Positions 9,301-17,573 of a stretch of 37,316 nt of DNA are shown here, piece after piece. Made by a program: the position numbers and the translations under genes. Source of the stretch: Pseudomonadota bacterium (GTDB taxonomy: Bacteria; Pseudomonadota; Alphaproteobacteria; Sphingomonadales; Sphingomonadaceae); the NCBI GenBank assembly GCA_963205265.1, contig CAUJJI010000125.1:1-37316 (forward strand). The letters run 5' to 3'. Every line of letters begins with the position of its first letter. Position 1 is the first letter of the stretch. Under the pieces are notes generated by a model, which searched no databases, was not told the DNA's origin, and saw only the letters and a list, made by a program, of their open reading frames with translations.

Positions 9301-11081
9301 TCGGTCACCACATTGGCCGGGAGTCCCGGCGGCAGGGCCAGCTGGAAATCGTGGATCGCGCCGAGCCTGCCGTCCTGCAGCAGAGTCGGCATTTCGCCGA
9401 GCACGCGGAATCCGAAGTTCTCCAGCATCGGCACGGCGTCGGACAGCGGCAGCGAGCCGCTGCGCTGGTAGAGCTTCAGGTGCAGCTCGCCATCCGGGCA
9501 GCCCGCCGCGCGGTAGAAGCGGGCATCGCGGCGTGGCGGCCGGGCATCGTCGTGGCCGGGCAGCTGGTGCAGGCGGCGGATGTCGGCCGCGGCTTCGGCT
9601 GCGCCGTATTCGGTGCGGTAGGCGAGCGGGAACGCCTCGGCATATCGCGCGGCGATCGCGGCGGCGCGCTTCGGCGTCTCCCCCTCGACCAGCTCGGCTT
9701 CGACGGCCGCGGGCCAGCCGCGCACGATCGTCGCCAGCTCCGCATCGAGCGCGGCCTCGTCGGGCGTGGCGGCATCGGCGCCGATATCGGCGACGAAGCG
9801 CAGGACGCAGAGCCCGGCCTCGACCTGCATCGCCCAGTCGAGCACCGGCGCACCGCAGGCGCTTTCGATCGTCGCCTGCACCTGCCGGCGCAGCGCGGTG
9901 GAAAGCGCGTCGCGCGGCAGCCAGACGAATGCGTAGAGCAGGCGCGCCAGCGGCGAGCGGACCAGCAGGATCCGCGGGCGCGGCCGGTCCACCAGGCTCA
10001 TCATCGCCGTCGCTACGCGCTCGAGGTCGGAACGGTCGAAGGCGATCAGCAGATCGTGCGGCAGCGCGGTCAGCGCGTGGACCAGCGCCTTGCCGTCGTG
10101 CCCGCGCGGGTCGAAGCCGAACTTGTCGAGCAGCGCCGCCATCTGCGCCCGCAGGCAGGGCACCTGGTCCGGCGGGGCGGCGAGCGCGGCGCTGGTCCAC
10201 AGCCCGACGTGGACCGACAGCGCCGCGACCTTGCCGCTCTCGACGACGGGGACGATGAAGACGTCGGTCGGCACGCGGCGATGCACCCGGCCGACAGCCC
10301 CGGACTTCAGGATCAGCGGCGCCCGCTCGGGGCCTTCGTCGAACCAGGCGAAGGCCTTCTCGAAGCTGTCGGCCGACGGCAGCATGGCCTGGCCGTTGCG
10401 GCAGATGCCCAGCCTGCTCTCGGTGCGCCCGTCGCGCCCGCGCCGGACGTGGCCGAGCTGGGTAAGCATCCCGTCCTTGAACCAGCGCAGCAGCGCGGCG
10501 CCTTCGCCGTTTCCGTCCTGCCGCTCCAGCCTGTCGACATCCTTCGCCAGCATCGCCTGCATGTCCGGCCAGTCGGCGACGGCGGCGCGCACGTCCTCGA
10601 GCGTCGCCTCCAGCGCGCTGCGCAAGCGGACGCGGGTGCGGGCATCGGCGCGGGTCGTCTCGAGATAGACGATCGATTCGGGCGCGGCCTGGCCTTCGTC
10701 CGGACCGAGTTCGGCAAGCCGGCCGGCCGCGGTGCGCCGGACGCCGACGATCGGGTGGACCAGCCGCTCGATCGTCAGCCCCTGGGCATGGATCGTCGTG
10801 GTGATCGAATCGACCAGGAACGGCATGTCGTCGTTGATCACAACGATGCGCGTGAGCCGGCTGGCGACCGGGCCGGTCACCGATTCGAGCGCGATCGCAG
10901 CCTTGCCGGCATCGCGCTGCGTCGCCGCGGCAAGGACGAAGCGCGCAGCATCGTCGAGCGCCCGCCTGCCGAACCCTTCCTCGCCCGCCAGGACCGATCC
11001 CGCCAGCTGCGCCGCGACCGCGGAAAGCATCCGCCGCCCCGATCGCGCACCGCCGGCCGGCGCCTTCGCTGCTTCAGCCAT
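6375..11081 (-). CDS. gdhB: NAD-specific glutamate dehydrogenase, 180-kDa class
   Basis: A 1568-residue enzyme of the large NAD-glutamate dehydrogenase family (L-GDH180, Bac_GDH), first described in Streptomyces, Pseudomonas and Caulobacter. It deaminates glutamate to 2-oxoglutarate and ammonia for catabolism. The long N-terminal half carries ACT-like regulatory segments. The catalytic core starts near residue 770, with GGLRWSDRRDDFRTEV and the active-site lysine segment PTGAKGGFYPKQLP near 805-818, then the NAD-binding region and an all-helical C-terminal domain. Length and motif order are normal and the frame is unbroken over 4.7 kb. Its ATG overlaps the stop of the LLM oxidoreductase gene by 8 bases, and GAGAGGAAG lies about 8 bases upstream. 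It is the last gene of a four-gene minus-strand block. Confidence 0.95.
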   Translation of the reverse strand: MAEAAKAPAGGARSGRRMLSAVAAQLAGSVLAGEEGFGRRALDDAARFVLAAATQRDAGKAAIALESVTGPVASRLTRIVVINDDMPFLVDSITTTIHAQGLTIERLVHPIVGVRRTAAGRLAELGPDEGQAAPESIVYLETTRADARTRVRLRSALEATLEDVRAAVADWPDMQAMLAKDVDRLERQDGNGEGAALLRWFKDGMLTQLGHVRRGRDGRTESRLGICRNGQAMLPSADSFEKAFAWFDEGPERAPLILKSGAVGRVHRRVPTDVFIVPVVESGKVAALSVHVGLWTSAALAAPPDQVPCLRAQMAALLDKFGFDPRGHDGKALVHALTALPHDLLIAFDRSDLERVATAMMSLVDRPRPRILLVRSPLARLLYAFVWLPRDALSTALRRQVQATIESACGAPVLDWAMQVEAGLCVLRFVADIGADAATPDEAALDAELATIVRGWPAAVEAELVEGETPKRAAAIAARYAEAFPLAYRTEYGAAEAAADIRRLHQLPGHDDARPPRRDARFYRAAGCPDGELHLKLYQRSGSLPLSDAVPMLENFGFRVLGEMPTLLQDGRLGAIHDFQLALPPGLPANVVTDRAEAIERSIAAVLNGEAEDDPFNRLIALAGFASREANWLRGWFRYLRQAGLTFAIATVVDALQNAPRVAHGLVDLFIARHDPDFTGDRAGAEAEAARAIDEGLLAVGAINDDRLLRRYRALIEAMLRTNAFLPDIDGETALAFKLDSAAVPGLPRPVPWREIFVYSRRVEGIHLRAGPVARGGLRWSDRRDDFRTEVLGLMKAQRVKNAVIVPTGAKGGFYPKQLPDPSRDREGWAAEGKASYQVFVRSLLSLTDNIVGGQVVHPRGMVIRDGEDPYFVVAADKGTATYSDTANALAAERDFWLDDAFASGGSKGYDHKAMGITARGAWLSVQRHFRELGVDVQEQSVTVAGCGDMSGDVFGNGMLLSRAIKLVAAFDHRHIFLDPAPDPAKSWAERKRLFDLPRSSWDDYDRKLISRGGGVFPRSLKQIPLSAPARAVLGLTAEAIDPDSLIAAILRSPVDLLWFGGIGTYVKSSAENNVEVRDPINDALRVDGAELRARVVGEGANLGCTQAGRIEFALKGGRINTDFIDNSAGVDCSDNEVNIKIALASARRSGRLTEKARVKLLGEMTGSVAALVLEDNRLQALALSVAEAAGAPALPPYLRLIEMLEAEGQLDRRTEGLADGETLTRRGSEGQGLTRPELAVLLSSAKLTLQADFESSPLPDDPGLADDLVASFPPEMRRRFRQEILDHRLRREIIATETANRLINRLGLVQPFELIEEESAAPYQLGAAFIAAERLFGMGAVWQAIEGAAMPEQARILLFDRAAAALRPHIADLLRAGAGPTPPSRLVAELSAGVAQLAGHAADLVGAETRGQSSVLHAELMQAGAPEAEAQMVCRLFDLDGAVGIARLAQESRMPPLVLARAFVDIGVRLGLDWAQGTAARMNPSDWWERLAVSGLARDFQQMRLDFLRRSAGRKGDPAEAVARWAEAQAGAIARFRAMVERAQTALTVSPAMLTQLAGQARSLLAR

Positions 11082-12090
11082 CGCCAGTCTTCCTCTCGTT
11101 CCCTTCCGGCCCGCCCATAGCCTCGATCGTCAGCCGCAGCGATCGTTGCCGCGCCCTGGGATCCCAGGGCGCTCCGGCAATGATGATCTCATCGGCCTGT
11201 GTCCGCACCTGGAAGCGCTCGATTTCCCGACGAACCGTTTCCGGACTGCCGACGGCACTGGCCTGGCGCATGTGGTCCAGCATCGCGCGCGCATCGGGCG
11301 GCAGGCTCTCGCGGTAGCCGGGAACCGGCGGGCGCAGGCGACCCGAGCCGCCGGTGCGGAAGGCGACGAAGCTCTGGTCGAGCGAGGAGGCCAGCAGCGC
11401 GGCTTCCTCGTCGCTGTCGGCGGCGATCACCGTCATCGCCGCCATGACGTGGGGACGGTCGAGCACGGCGGAGGGTTCGAAGCGCTCGCGATAGAGCGCC
11501 AGCGCGGCGTCGAGCTGCGCCGGCGCGAAATGCGAGGCGAAAGCGTAAGGCAGCCCGAGATGGGCGGCAAGCTGGGCGCCGAACAGGCTCGAGCCGAGAA
11601 TCCACATCTCGACATCGGCGCCGGTCCCCGGCGTCGCCGCGATCGGCAGCGGCGGGTAGCCGGCGAAGCGCGCCTGCAGCTCGATCACGTCCTGCGGGAA
11701 GCTTTCCGCCGCCCGCATCAGGTCCTTGCGCAAGGCCTGGCCGATGCGCGGGTCGGCACCCGGCGCGCGGCCGAGGCCGAGGTCGACACGTCCGGGGAAC
11801 AGCGCGTCGAGCGTGCCGAACTGCTCGGCGATGACGAAGGGGTTGTGGTTCGGCAGCATGATGCCGCCGGCGCCGATGCGGATCGTCGAGGTGGCATGGC
11901 CGATGTGCGCGAGGACGACCGAAGTCGCGCCGCCGGCGATGCCCTCGGTGCCGTGATGCTCGGCCACCCAGAAGCGCTTGTAGCCCGCTTCCTCGGCGAC
12001 TCTGGCCAGGGCGGCGCTGTCGGCCAGGGCTTCGGCGACGGTGCCGCCTTCGCGCACCGGGACGAGATCGAGGACGGAAAGCGGGATCAT
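11074..12090 (-). CDS. LLM-class flavin-dependent oxidoreductase (MsnO8-like)
   Basis: A 338-residue luciferase-like TIM-barrel protein. It starts with the LSVLDLVPV strand and has FWVAEHHGT near 39-47, IRIGAGGIMLPNHNP near 70-84, and DLGLGRAPGADPR near 103-115, all characteristic of the subgroup annotated as MsnO8 or YceB-like. These enzymes use FMNH2 or F420-type cofactors for oxygenation or redox steps; the substrate cannot be predicted. The gene is translationally coupled at both ends: its ATG shares ATGA with the preceding TPR gene stop, and its stop lies inside the start region of the GDH gene. This coupling suggests co-expression, though a functional link to glutamate catabolism is not known. 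Confidence 0.87.
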   Translation of the reverse strand: MIPLSVLDLVPVREGGTVAEALADSAALARVAEEAGYKRFWVAEHHGTEGIAGGATSVVLAHIGHATSTIRIGAGGIMLPNHNPFVIAEQFGTLDALFPGRVDLGLGRAPGADPRIGQALRKDLMRAAESFPQDVIELQARFAGYPPLPIAATPGTGADVEMWILGSSLFGAQLAAHLGLPYAFASHFAPAQLDAALALYRERFEPSAVLDRPHVMAAMTVIAADSDEEAALLASSLDQSFVAFRTGGSGRLRPPVPGYRESLPPDARAMLDHMRQASAVGSPETVRREIERFQVRTQADEIIIAGAPWDPRARQRSLRLTIEAMGGPEGNERKTGDG

Positions 12091-12980
12091 CGGACTGGGG
12101 TTCCTGCGGCTGTGGCGGGTGCGGCAATCTGCGCCAGGTAGCCCCTGGCCGTGGTCGCGGCCGCGCTGCCGGGCGCGGCGGCGACGACCGATTGCCAGCT
12201 CTTGCGGGCGGCGTCCTCATGGCCGGAGAGCATGGCGATGACACCGGCCTCGAGGCCGATCTCGGGATCGACCGGCAGCAGCGCCGCCGCCTTCTCGATC
12301 TGCGCCTGGGCTTCGGCGAGCTTGCCCGTGCGGCGCGACAGGGTGGCGGACAGCAGCCAGGCCTCGGCGCTGCCCGGCACCGCACCTCGCGCTTCTGCGA
12401 GAGCGGCACCGGCATCGTCGCTGCGGCCCAGCGCCACCAGCGCGCGGGCGCGGTCGATGGCGATCTGGCCGGCCAGCGCCTTGTCGCCGGCGGACAGCGC
12501 GTCGGCATGGGCGGGGTCGAGCGCGGTCAATGCGGCATCGGCCGCGCCGCGCGCCAGGGCGGCATTGCCGGCCATGGCCCCCAGCCGCGCCCGCTCGCGC
12601 GGATCGGCGGCGCCCAGCGCATCGCGCGCGGCGAGCAGCGCGCTTTCGGCGTCGCTCCAGCGTTCCAGCCGCCCGAGCGCGACGCCGAGGCAATGCCCGG
12701 CCTGGTAAGCGGGCACGCCCTTGGCCTGCCGCAGCCAGGCTTGCGCCGCGTCGATGCCCTGCAGCGGATCCTCCGCCACCAGCGCCAGGCAGCGGTCGAG
12801 CTCGCTCTTGGGCGCGGGCAGGGCTTGCGGCGCCGATGCTGCGGGCTGCCGGCGCTTGTCGTCCTGGCGCTGGATCACTTCGGGGGGAAGCTGCGACGCC
12901 GGCTGCGGCCCGGGCCGGGTGAAGGGGCCGACTTGCAGCAGCGCCAGCGAAGCGAGCGCGAAGGCAGGGAGAGGAAGCAT
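12087..12980 (-). CDS. Secreted TPR-like protein
   Basis: A 297-residue protein with an N-terminal hydrophobic segment (MLPLPAFALASLALL) that looks like a signal peptide, then a Pro/Gln-rich linker to about residue 65. The rest is alanine-rich helical sequence that fits four to five degenerate TPR or Sel1-like repeats, such as GVALGRLERWSDAESALLAA near 99-118. No catalytic motif is visible. Two cysteines, in LDRCLALV and GHCLGV, could form a disulphide, consistent with export. It lies between the hydrolase gene (3 bases upstream) and the LLM gene (ATGA overlap). It is probably a periplasmic scaffold; specific function unknown. Confidence 0.7.
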   Translation of the reverse strand: MLPLPAFALASLALLQVGPFTRPGPQPASQLPPEVIQRQDDKRRQPAASAPQALPAPKSELDRCLALVAEDPLQGIDAAQAWLRQAKGVPAYQAGHCLGVALGRLERWSDAESALLAARDALGAADPRERARLGAMAGNAALARGAADAALTALDPAHADALSAGDKALAGQIAIDRARALVALGRSDDAGAALAEARGAVPGSAEAWLLSATLSRRTGKLAEAQAQIEKAAALLPVDPEIGLEAGVIAMLSGHEDAARKSWQSVVAAAPGSAAATTARGYLAQIAAPATAAGTPVR

Positions 12981-12983
12981 GCG

Positions 12984-13742
12984 TCAGGAAACTCCACTCA
13001 TCGCCGTGCCGGTCAGATCGGCCAATGTGCGCAGCAGGAGCGCGATGTCGCCGTCGCGCGACAGGCGGTGGTCGCCGTCCTTGATCAGCGTCACCTGCAC
13101 ATCGGCTGAACGCAGCTGCCCGGCCAGCCGCAGCGAGATTTCCCAGGGAACGTCGGGGTCCTGCTGGCCGTGGATCAGCCGTACCGGGCAATCGAGCGGG
13201 ATCTCCGCGTCGAGCAGCCGGTTCGCCTGGCCGTCCGCCCAGAAGCCCGGATGGGTCGGCGTCGGTTCGGGTCCGTAGGGATTGTCCTTGAACACCGTCT
13301 CGCCCGCCGCCAGCCGTGCCTGGTCGCCGGGGTCGGTGCCCCAGGCGGTGAAGTCGGGCGCCGGGGCGATGCCGATCAGCCCGGCGCGCCGCTCGGGCGG
13401 CAAGGCCAGGGCGCAGAGCAGCATCAGCCAGCCGCCCATCGACGAGCCGATCAGCACCAGCGGCCCGGGGCAGTGGCGCTCGACCAGAGCCAGGACGTCC
13501 TCGCGCCAGCGCGACAGCGTGCCGTCGGCGAAGTCGCCCGCGCTTTCCCCGCAGCCCGAATAGTCGAGCAGCAAGGCGGCGCGCCCGCGCTCGCGCGCCC
13601 AGTCGAAGACCGCGGTCGCCTTGCCGCCGGCCATGTCGGACATGTAGCCGGGAAGGAACAGGATCGCCGGGCCGGTGCCGGGCGCGAAGCGATAGGCGAT
13701 GCGACGCCCGTCGGGCATCGCGTGGAACTGGACCTGGCTCAT
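12984..13742 (-). CDS. Alpha/beta hydrolase, ABHD10-like
   Basis: A 252-residue serine hydrolase. The nucleophile elbow is GSSMGG with Ser101, the oxyanion region is FLPGYMSDMAGGKA at 29-42, the acid is probably Asp in HGQQDPDVPW, and the catalytic histidine is in KDGDHRLSR near the C-terminus. The LDYSGCGESAG and TLSRWREDVL segments match ABHD10-type acyl-protein thioesterases/esterases. I start it at ATG 13742 because the family begins about here; an in-frame ATG at 13778 would add 12 atypical residues. It is the first gene of the minus-strand block that ends with NAD-GDH, and it diverges from the glycosyltransferase gene across a 116-base region. No signal peptide, so cytoplasmic. Confidence 0.85.
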   Translation of the reverse strand: MSQVQFHAMPDGRRIAYRFAPGTGPAILFLPGYMSDMAGGKATAVFDWARERGRAALLLDYSGCGESAGDFADGTLSRWREDVLALVERHCPGPLVLIGSSMGGWLMLLCALALPPERRAGLIGIAPAPDFTAWGTDPGDQARLAAGETVFKDNPYGPEPTPTHPGFWADGQANRLLDAEIPLDCPVRLIHGQQDPDVPWEISLRLAGQLRSADVQVTLIKDGDHRLSRDGDIALLLRTLADLTGTAMSGVS

Positions 13743-13773
13743 CGCCGCCACTGTGGAACCGCCGCGCCGCGAG

Positions 13774-13801
13774 GGCAAGCGGAGAGGGGCAAGCGGAGAG
13801 G
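13774..13801. repeat. Two tandem 14-base direct repeats
   Basis: GGCAAGCGGAGAGG occurs at 13774-13787 and again at 13788-13801, and a degenerate third copy starts after it with TCAAGC. The repeat lies between the divergent hydrolase and glycosyltransferase start codons. Repeated operator half-sites or replication slippage would both look like this. Confidence 0.6.
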
Positions 13802-13858
13802 GTCAAGCCCGGGCCATGTCCGCCGGGCCCGGCGCACGACGGGGCTAGGGCGATCTTA

Positions 13859-15211
13859 ATGTCCCGGCGCTATGGTCGGCGCAGCTGCGGATGGCAGGGG
13901 GCAGGCACGTTGCAAGGGCTGATCGAGCGGACCGCCGGATCCCGGCGCATGCTTGCGCTGATCTGGCTGGTCTTTCTGCTGCCGCGCGCGGCGATGCTGC
14001 TGCTCATCCCGGCGCCGTGGTCGGATGCCGACTGGTACGTCTCGCGCGCCGTGCTGCTGGCCGAAGGCCACGGCTACATCGACCATGCCGGCCTTCCCAC
14101 CGCCTTCTGGCCACCCGGCTGGTCCTGGGTGCTGAGCCTGGTCTTCCGCGTCGCCGGCCCCTCGCTGCCGGCCATGGCACTGTTCAACCTCGCCTGCGCC
14201 GCCGCCACCGGCTGGCTCCTCCACGACCTGACTCGCCGCATCACCGGCCAGGACGCGGCGGGGCGCCTCGCCTTGCTGCTCTATGCGATCTACCCCAACG
14301 CCGTCGCCTATGTGCCGCTCGGGCTCACCGAGGTGTTCTACACGCTGCTGCTGATCGCCGGATGCCGGCTGCTGATCGATGAAGCCGCGCTGCCGAAGCT
14401 GGTACTGGCCGGCGGCGTCTTCGCCCTGGCGACGCTGGTGAAGACGCAGACGCCGGTGATCGTCCCGCTGGTCTTCGCCGTCGCCCTGGCGCGCCGGGCC
14501 GACCGGGCTCGCGCGCTGCCCGGAACGGCGGCGCGGATGGCCCTGGTGCTTGCGGTCGCGGCGCTCGGCGTCATGCCGTGGTCGCTGCGCAATCATGCGA
14601 TCTTCGATGCCTGGGTGCCGGTATCGACCAACGGCGGGCATACGCTGCTGACCGGCAACAACGACAGCGCAAACGGCGGCTACATCCCGCACGATCGGCT
14701 GGTCGACGAGCACCTCGCGGCAGGCGGCGACGAAGTGGCCCGCGATGACCGGGCGCGGCGGCTGGCCCTGCGCTGGATCGCCGAGCATCCGGGCCGGTTC
14801 GTCGCTCTCGCGCCGCTCAAGCTTTACGAGCTGTGGGGCTCGGACGGCGAGGCGCAGTGGAACTACGAACGCGGCCTCGCCGGCTATGCGGCGCATGAGC
14901 CGGCTTTCCGCGCCCTGCGCATCGCCAACCAGCTGTACTACTACCTGCTGCTCGCCGGCTTCGCGGCGGCGGCGCTGGTCATCCCCCGGCGGCGTCGGCA
15001 GGCGGGCAGACGGATCGCCGGCTGGTGGCTGCTGCCCTATGGCATCGCGCTGTACCTCTCGGCCATTGCGGTCGTCTTCTCGGGACAGTCGCGCTTCCAT
15101 TTCCCGGTGATGCCGCTGGTCGCCATGAGCTGCGCCATGCTGATCGTGCCGCGCGGGGCACGCGGCCCCACCGGCGACGCGGCGGATGACAGCGGCCGAG
15201 AGATCGGTTAG
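13859..15211 (+). CDS. GT39-like polytopic glycosyltransferase
   Basis: A 450-residue integral membrane protein with about ten hydrophobic segments. After the first one (about 30-48) comes an extracytoplasmic loop with DADWY near residue 58 and AEGHGYID, followed by [11 protein letters not shown]; acidic residues in this first loop are the catalytic signature of GT-C glycosyltransferases of the PMT/ArnT (GT39) superfamily. Such enzymes transfer a sugar from a polyprenyl-phosphate donor on the outer face of the inner membrane. The acceptor could be lipid A, a glycolipid or protein. ATG 13859 has AGGG about 9 bases upstream; TTG 13910, with a better-placed GCAGG, is an alternative that removes 17 residues. 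Its stop TAG overlaps the Shine-Dalgarno sequence of the thrS leader ORF. Confidence 0.8.
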   Translation: MSRRYGRRSCGWQGAGTLQGLIERTAGSRRMLALIWLVFLLPRAAMLLLIPAPWSDADWYVSRAVLLAEGHGYIDHAGLPTAFWPPGWSWVLSLVFRVAGPSLPAMALFNLACAAATGWLLHDLTRRITGQDAAGRLALLLYAIYPNAVAYVPLGLTEVFYTLLLIAGCRLLIDEAALPKLVLAGGVFALATLVKTQTPVIVPLVFAVALARRADRARALPGTAARMALVLAVAALGVMPWSLRNHAIFDAWVPVSTNGGHTLLTGNNDSANGGYIPHDRLVDEHLAAGGDEVARDDRARRLALRWIAEHPGRFVALAPLKLYELWGSDGEAQWNYERGLAGYAAHEPAFRALRIANQLYYYLLLAGFAAAALVIPRRRRQAGRRIAGWWLLPYGIALYLSAIAVVFSGQSRFHFPVMPLVAMSCAMLIVPRGARGPTGDAADDSGREIG

Positions 15212-15221
15212 GAGCGCCGCC

Positions 15222-15296
15222 ATGCCGAACGCCGCAGCCTGCACGACGACTACCACCACCCCGGGCGACCGGGGGCGGTCCGTCGCCGGCGCCTGA
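15222..15296 (+). CDS. Candidate threonine leader peptide of thrS
   Basis: A 24-codon ORF, reading MPNAAAC, six threonines, then [11 protein letters not shown] and TGA. The threonine run is ACG ACG ACT ACC ACC ACC at 15243-15260. AGGAG at 15210-15214 lies 7 bases before the ATG, one of the better ribosome sites in the window. It begins 10 bases after the glycosyltransferase stop and ends 145 bases before thrS. A hairpin that starts inside the last threonine codons and several exclusive downstream pairings follow. Tandem cognate codons in a short translated ORF before a gene for that amino acid are the signature of ribosome-mediated attenuation. That it controls thrS is inference; a chance ORF in GC-rich sequence is the alternative. 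Confidence 0.6.
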   Translation: MPNAAACTTTTTTPGDRGRSVAGA

Positions 15297-15406
15297 CGCT
15301 CCGGCACGCCGCCGCCCGGGTTCGGGTGGACGGCGTCACCTCCCGAACTCCCCGCAAGCGACGCCGCCCCTTCCGGTTCGCGCCGCTTTCTGCCAAAGCG
15401 CGGCGC
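15255..15406 (+). promoter_or_regulatory. thrS: Putative attenuator hairpins upstream of thrS
   Basis: Four pairings can be drawn by hand. Hairpin A pairs 15259-15264 with 15269-15274 (six G-C pairs, GCGA loop), extended by 15255-15257 with 15277-15279, and so overlaps threonine codons 5 and 6. GGGCGG 15273-15278 can instead pair with CCGCCC 15312-15317. Hairpin C pairs 15320-15326 with 15342-15348. CGGCGTC 15331-15337, in its loop, can instead pair with GACGCCG 15360-15366. Hairpin D pairs 15380-15385 with 15401-15406 plus TTT/AAA inside, with a small bulge. No clear T-run follows D, so termination might be Rho-dependent, or control might act on translation initiation. GC richness makes such pairings cheap, so weight is low without covariation. 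Confidence 0.4.
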
Positions 15407-15441
15407 TTACCGGCCGAAGAGATCGCCGATCGAGAGTGACC

Positions 15442-17433
15442 ATGAGCGAACTATTGAAGATCAGCCTGCCCGACGGTTCCGTGCGCGAGATGCCGGCCGG
15501 CTCGACTCCCGCAGACGTCGCCGCGGCCATCGGCCCCGGCCTTGCCAAGGCGGCGCTGGCCGCGCGGATCGACGGCGAGCTGGTCGACCTGACCCGGCCG
15601 TTCAGCGGCGACGCCAGCCTGGCGCTGGTCACCGCGCGGGACGAGGCCGACGCGCTCGACCTCGCTCGCCACGACTATGCCCATGTGCTGGCCGAAGCCG
15701 TGCAGGCGCTGTTCCCCGGCACCCAGATCACTTTCGGCCCATCGACCGACGACGGCTTCTACTATGACTTCGCGCCCAAGGACCGCCCCTTCACCGAAGA
15801 GGACCTGCCGGCGATCGAGGCGAAGATGCGCGAGATCATCGCCGCCGACAAGCCGCTCACCCGCGAAGTCGTCGATCGCGACGCGCTGATCGCCAAGTGG
15901 CGCGCGGCGGGCGAAAGCTTCAAGGCCGAATGGGCCGCCGAACTGCCGCAGGGCGAGGAGCTCACCGTCTATCACTCGGGTTCGGACTGGTACGACATGT
16001 GCCGCGGCCCGCACCTGCCTTCGACCGGCAAGCTCGATCCCGCCGCCTTCAAGCTGACGCGGGTTTCCGGCGCATACTGGCGTGGCGACCAGAAGAACGC
16101 GATGCTGAGCCGCATCTACGGCACCGGCTGGCTCAACAGGAAGCAGCTCGACGCGCATCTCCACCGGCTCGAGGAAGCGGCCAAGCGCGACCACCGCAAG
16201 CTGGGCCAGGAAATGGACCTGTTCCACCTCCAGCAGGAAGCCCACGGTTCGGTCTTCTGGCACCCCAAGGGCTACCTCATCTGGCGCGAGCTCGAGGCCT
16301 ACATGCGCCGCGCGATCGACGGCGCCGGCTATCGCGAGGTCAAGACCCCGCAGATCATGGACGCGCGCCAGTGGGAGCAGTCGGGCCACTGGGGCAAGTA
16401 CCGCGAGAACATGTTCGTCATCCCCGACGAAGTGCCCAACGTCGAGGACGAGGGACCGGTGATCTCGGGCGAGGCCGACTGGATGGCGCTCAAGCCGATG
16501 AACTGCCCGGCGCACGTGCTGATCTTCCGCCAGGGCATCAAGAGCTACCGCGACTTGCCGCTGCGCATCTACGAAAACGGCTGCTGCCACCGCAACGAGC
16601 CGCACGGCGCCCTGCACGGGCTGATGCGCGTGCGCCAGTTCACCCAGGACGACGCGCACATCTTCTGCCGCGAGGACCAGATCGTCGACGAGGTCCAGGC
16701 GTTCTGCGAGCTGGCGGACCGGGTCTACAAGGACTTCGGCTTCACTTACGCGATCAAGCTGGCCCTGCGCCCCGAGAACCGCTTCGGCAGCGACGAGCAA
16801 TGGGACCAGGCCGAGCAGGAGCTGCGCGACGCGGTCGCCGCCGCCGGGCTGAACACGCCCGAATACGGCTGGGAAGAGCTGCCCGGCGAAGGCGCCTTCT
16901 ACGCGCCCAAGCTCGAATGGCACCTGACCGACGCGATCGGCCGCACCTGGCAGGTCGGCACGATCCAGTCGGACCGCGTGCTGCCCGAGCGGCTCGACGC
17001 CAGCTACATCGCCGAAGACGGCGAGAAGCACCGGCCGGTCATGCTGCACCGCGCGATCTTCGGCTCCTACGAGCGCTTCATCGGCATCCTGATCGAGCAT
17101 TTCGCCGGCAAGCTGCCGGTCTGGCTCGCCCCGGTTCAGGCGGTGGTGGCGACGATCGTCTCCGACGCCGATCCCTATGCCCGCGAAGTCGAGGCGCAGC
17201 TCAAGGCCGCGGGCATCCGCGTCGAGAGCGACCTCAGGAACGAGAAGATCAACTACAAGGTGCGCGAGCACTCGCTGGCCAAGGTCCCGCACCTGCTGGT
17301 CGTCGGCAAGCGCGAGGGCGAGGAAGGGACGGTCGCCATCCGCACCCTGGGCGAGGAACGCCAGCGGGTGATGCCGCTGGCCGAGGCGATCGCGATGCTC
17401 AAGGCAGAGGCGACTCCGCCGGATCTGGGTTAG
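15442..17433 (+). CDS. thrS: Threonyl-tRNA synthetase
   Basis: A 663-residue class II synthetase that charges tRNA-Thr, complete and of normal length. Order of domains: TGS (about 1-65), editing/SAD domain with HDYAH (His77, His81) and CRGPH (Cys187, His191) for hydrolysis of Ser-tRNA-Thr, then the catalytic core with zinc ligand Cys355 in MNCPAHV, motif 2 around [21 protein letters not shown], motif 3 near [19 protein letters not shown], and the anticodon-binding domain from about 565. I start at ATG 15442 with GAGAG upstream; GTG 15436 is in frame just before it. The upstream leader ORF with six threonine codons suggests that expression follows the level of charged tRNA-Thr. It converges on purD across a repeat-rich spacer. 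Confidence 0.96.
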   Translation: MSELLKISLPDGSVREMPAGSTPADVAAAIGPGLAKAALAARIDGELVDLTRPFSGDASLALVTARDEADALDLARHDYAHVLAEAVQALFPGTQITFGPSTDDGFYYDFAPKDRPFTEEDLPAIEAKMREIIAADKPLTREVVDRDALIAKWRAAGESFKAEWAAELPQGEELTVYHSGSDWYDMCRGPHLPSTGKLDPAAFKLTRVSGAYWRGDQKNAMLSRIYGTGWLNRKQLDAHLHRLEEAAKRDHRKLGQEMDLFHLQQEAHGSVFWHPKGYLIWRELEAYMRRAIDGAGYREVKTPQIMDARQWEQSGHWGKYRENMFVIPDEVPNVEDEGPVISGEADWMALKPMNCPAHVLIFRQGIKSYRDLPLRIYENGCCHRNEPHGALHGLMRVRQFTQDDAHIFCREDQIVDEVQAFCELADRVYKDFGFTYAIKLALRPENRFGSDEQWDQAEQELRDAVAAAGLNTPEYGWEELPGEGAFYAPKLEWHLTDAIGRTWQVGTIQSDRVLPERLDASYIAEDGEKHRPVMLHRAIFGSYERFIGILIEHFAGKLPVWLAPVQAVVATIVSDADPYAREVEAQLKAAGIRVESDLRNEKINYKVREHSLAKVPHLLVVGKREGEEGTVAIRTLGEERQRVMPLAEAIAMLKAEATPPDLG

Positions 17434-17461
17434 GGTTCGCACGTCGCGATGACGAATATCC

Positions 17462-17554
17462 CCGTCACCCTGAACTTGTTTCAGGGCCCATTTCTCCCCA
17501 AGAACGGATGGACTTGGAGGCGCGATGGGTGCTGAAACAAGTTCAGCATGACGG
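17462..17554. repeat. Inverted-repeat element 1 between thrS and purD
   Basis: Arms 17462-17490 and 17526-17554 are reverse complements at 25 of 29 positions, around a 35-base centre. The core, CTGAACTTGTTTCAG, is a well-known kind of dispersed sphingomonad repeat. It lies directly after thrS and could fold as a long stem ending both convergent transcripts. Confidence 0.8.
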
Positions 17555-17573
17555 TTGGGGAAAGCGCAACGCC

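Noticed and set aside
6241..10200. A 1319-codon minus-strand open frame in another phase over GDH
   Set aside because: The translation is Arg/Ala/Pro-rich low-complexity sequence without family motifs, typical of an out-of-phase frame in high-GC DNA.
8157..11120. A 987-codon open frame antisense to the NAD-GDH gene
   Set aside because: It is a shadow of a GC-rich gene: its translation is rich in Arg, Gln, Asp and His with no recognisable domain, while the minus strand encodes a complete 1568-residue enzyme.
13856..15307. A 483-codon frame antisense to the glycosyltransferase and leader ORF
   Set aside because: The translation is Gln/Arg/Asp-rich without domains. The plus strand encodes a clear polytopic membrane protein.
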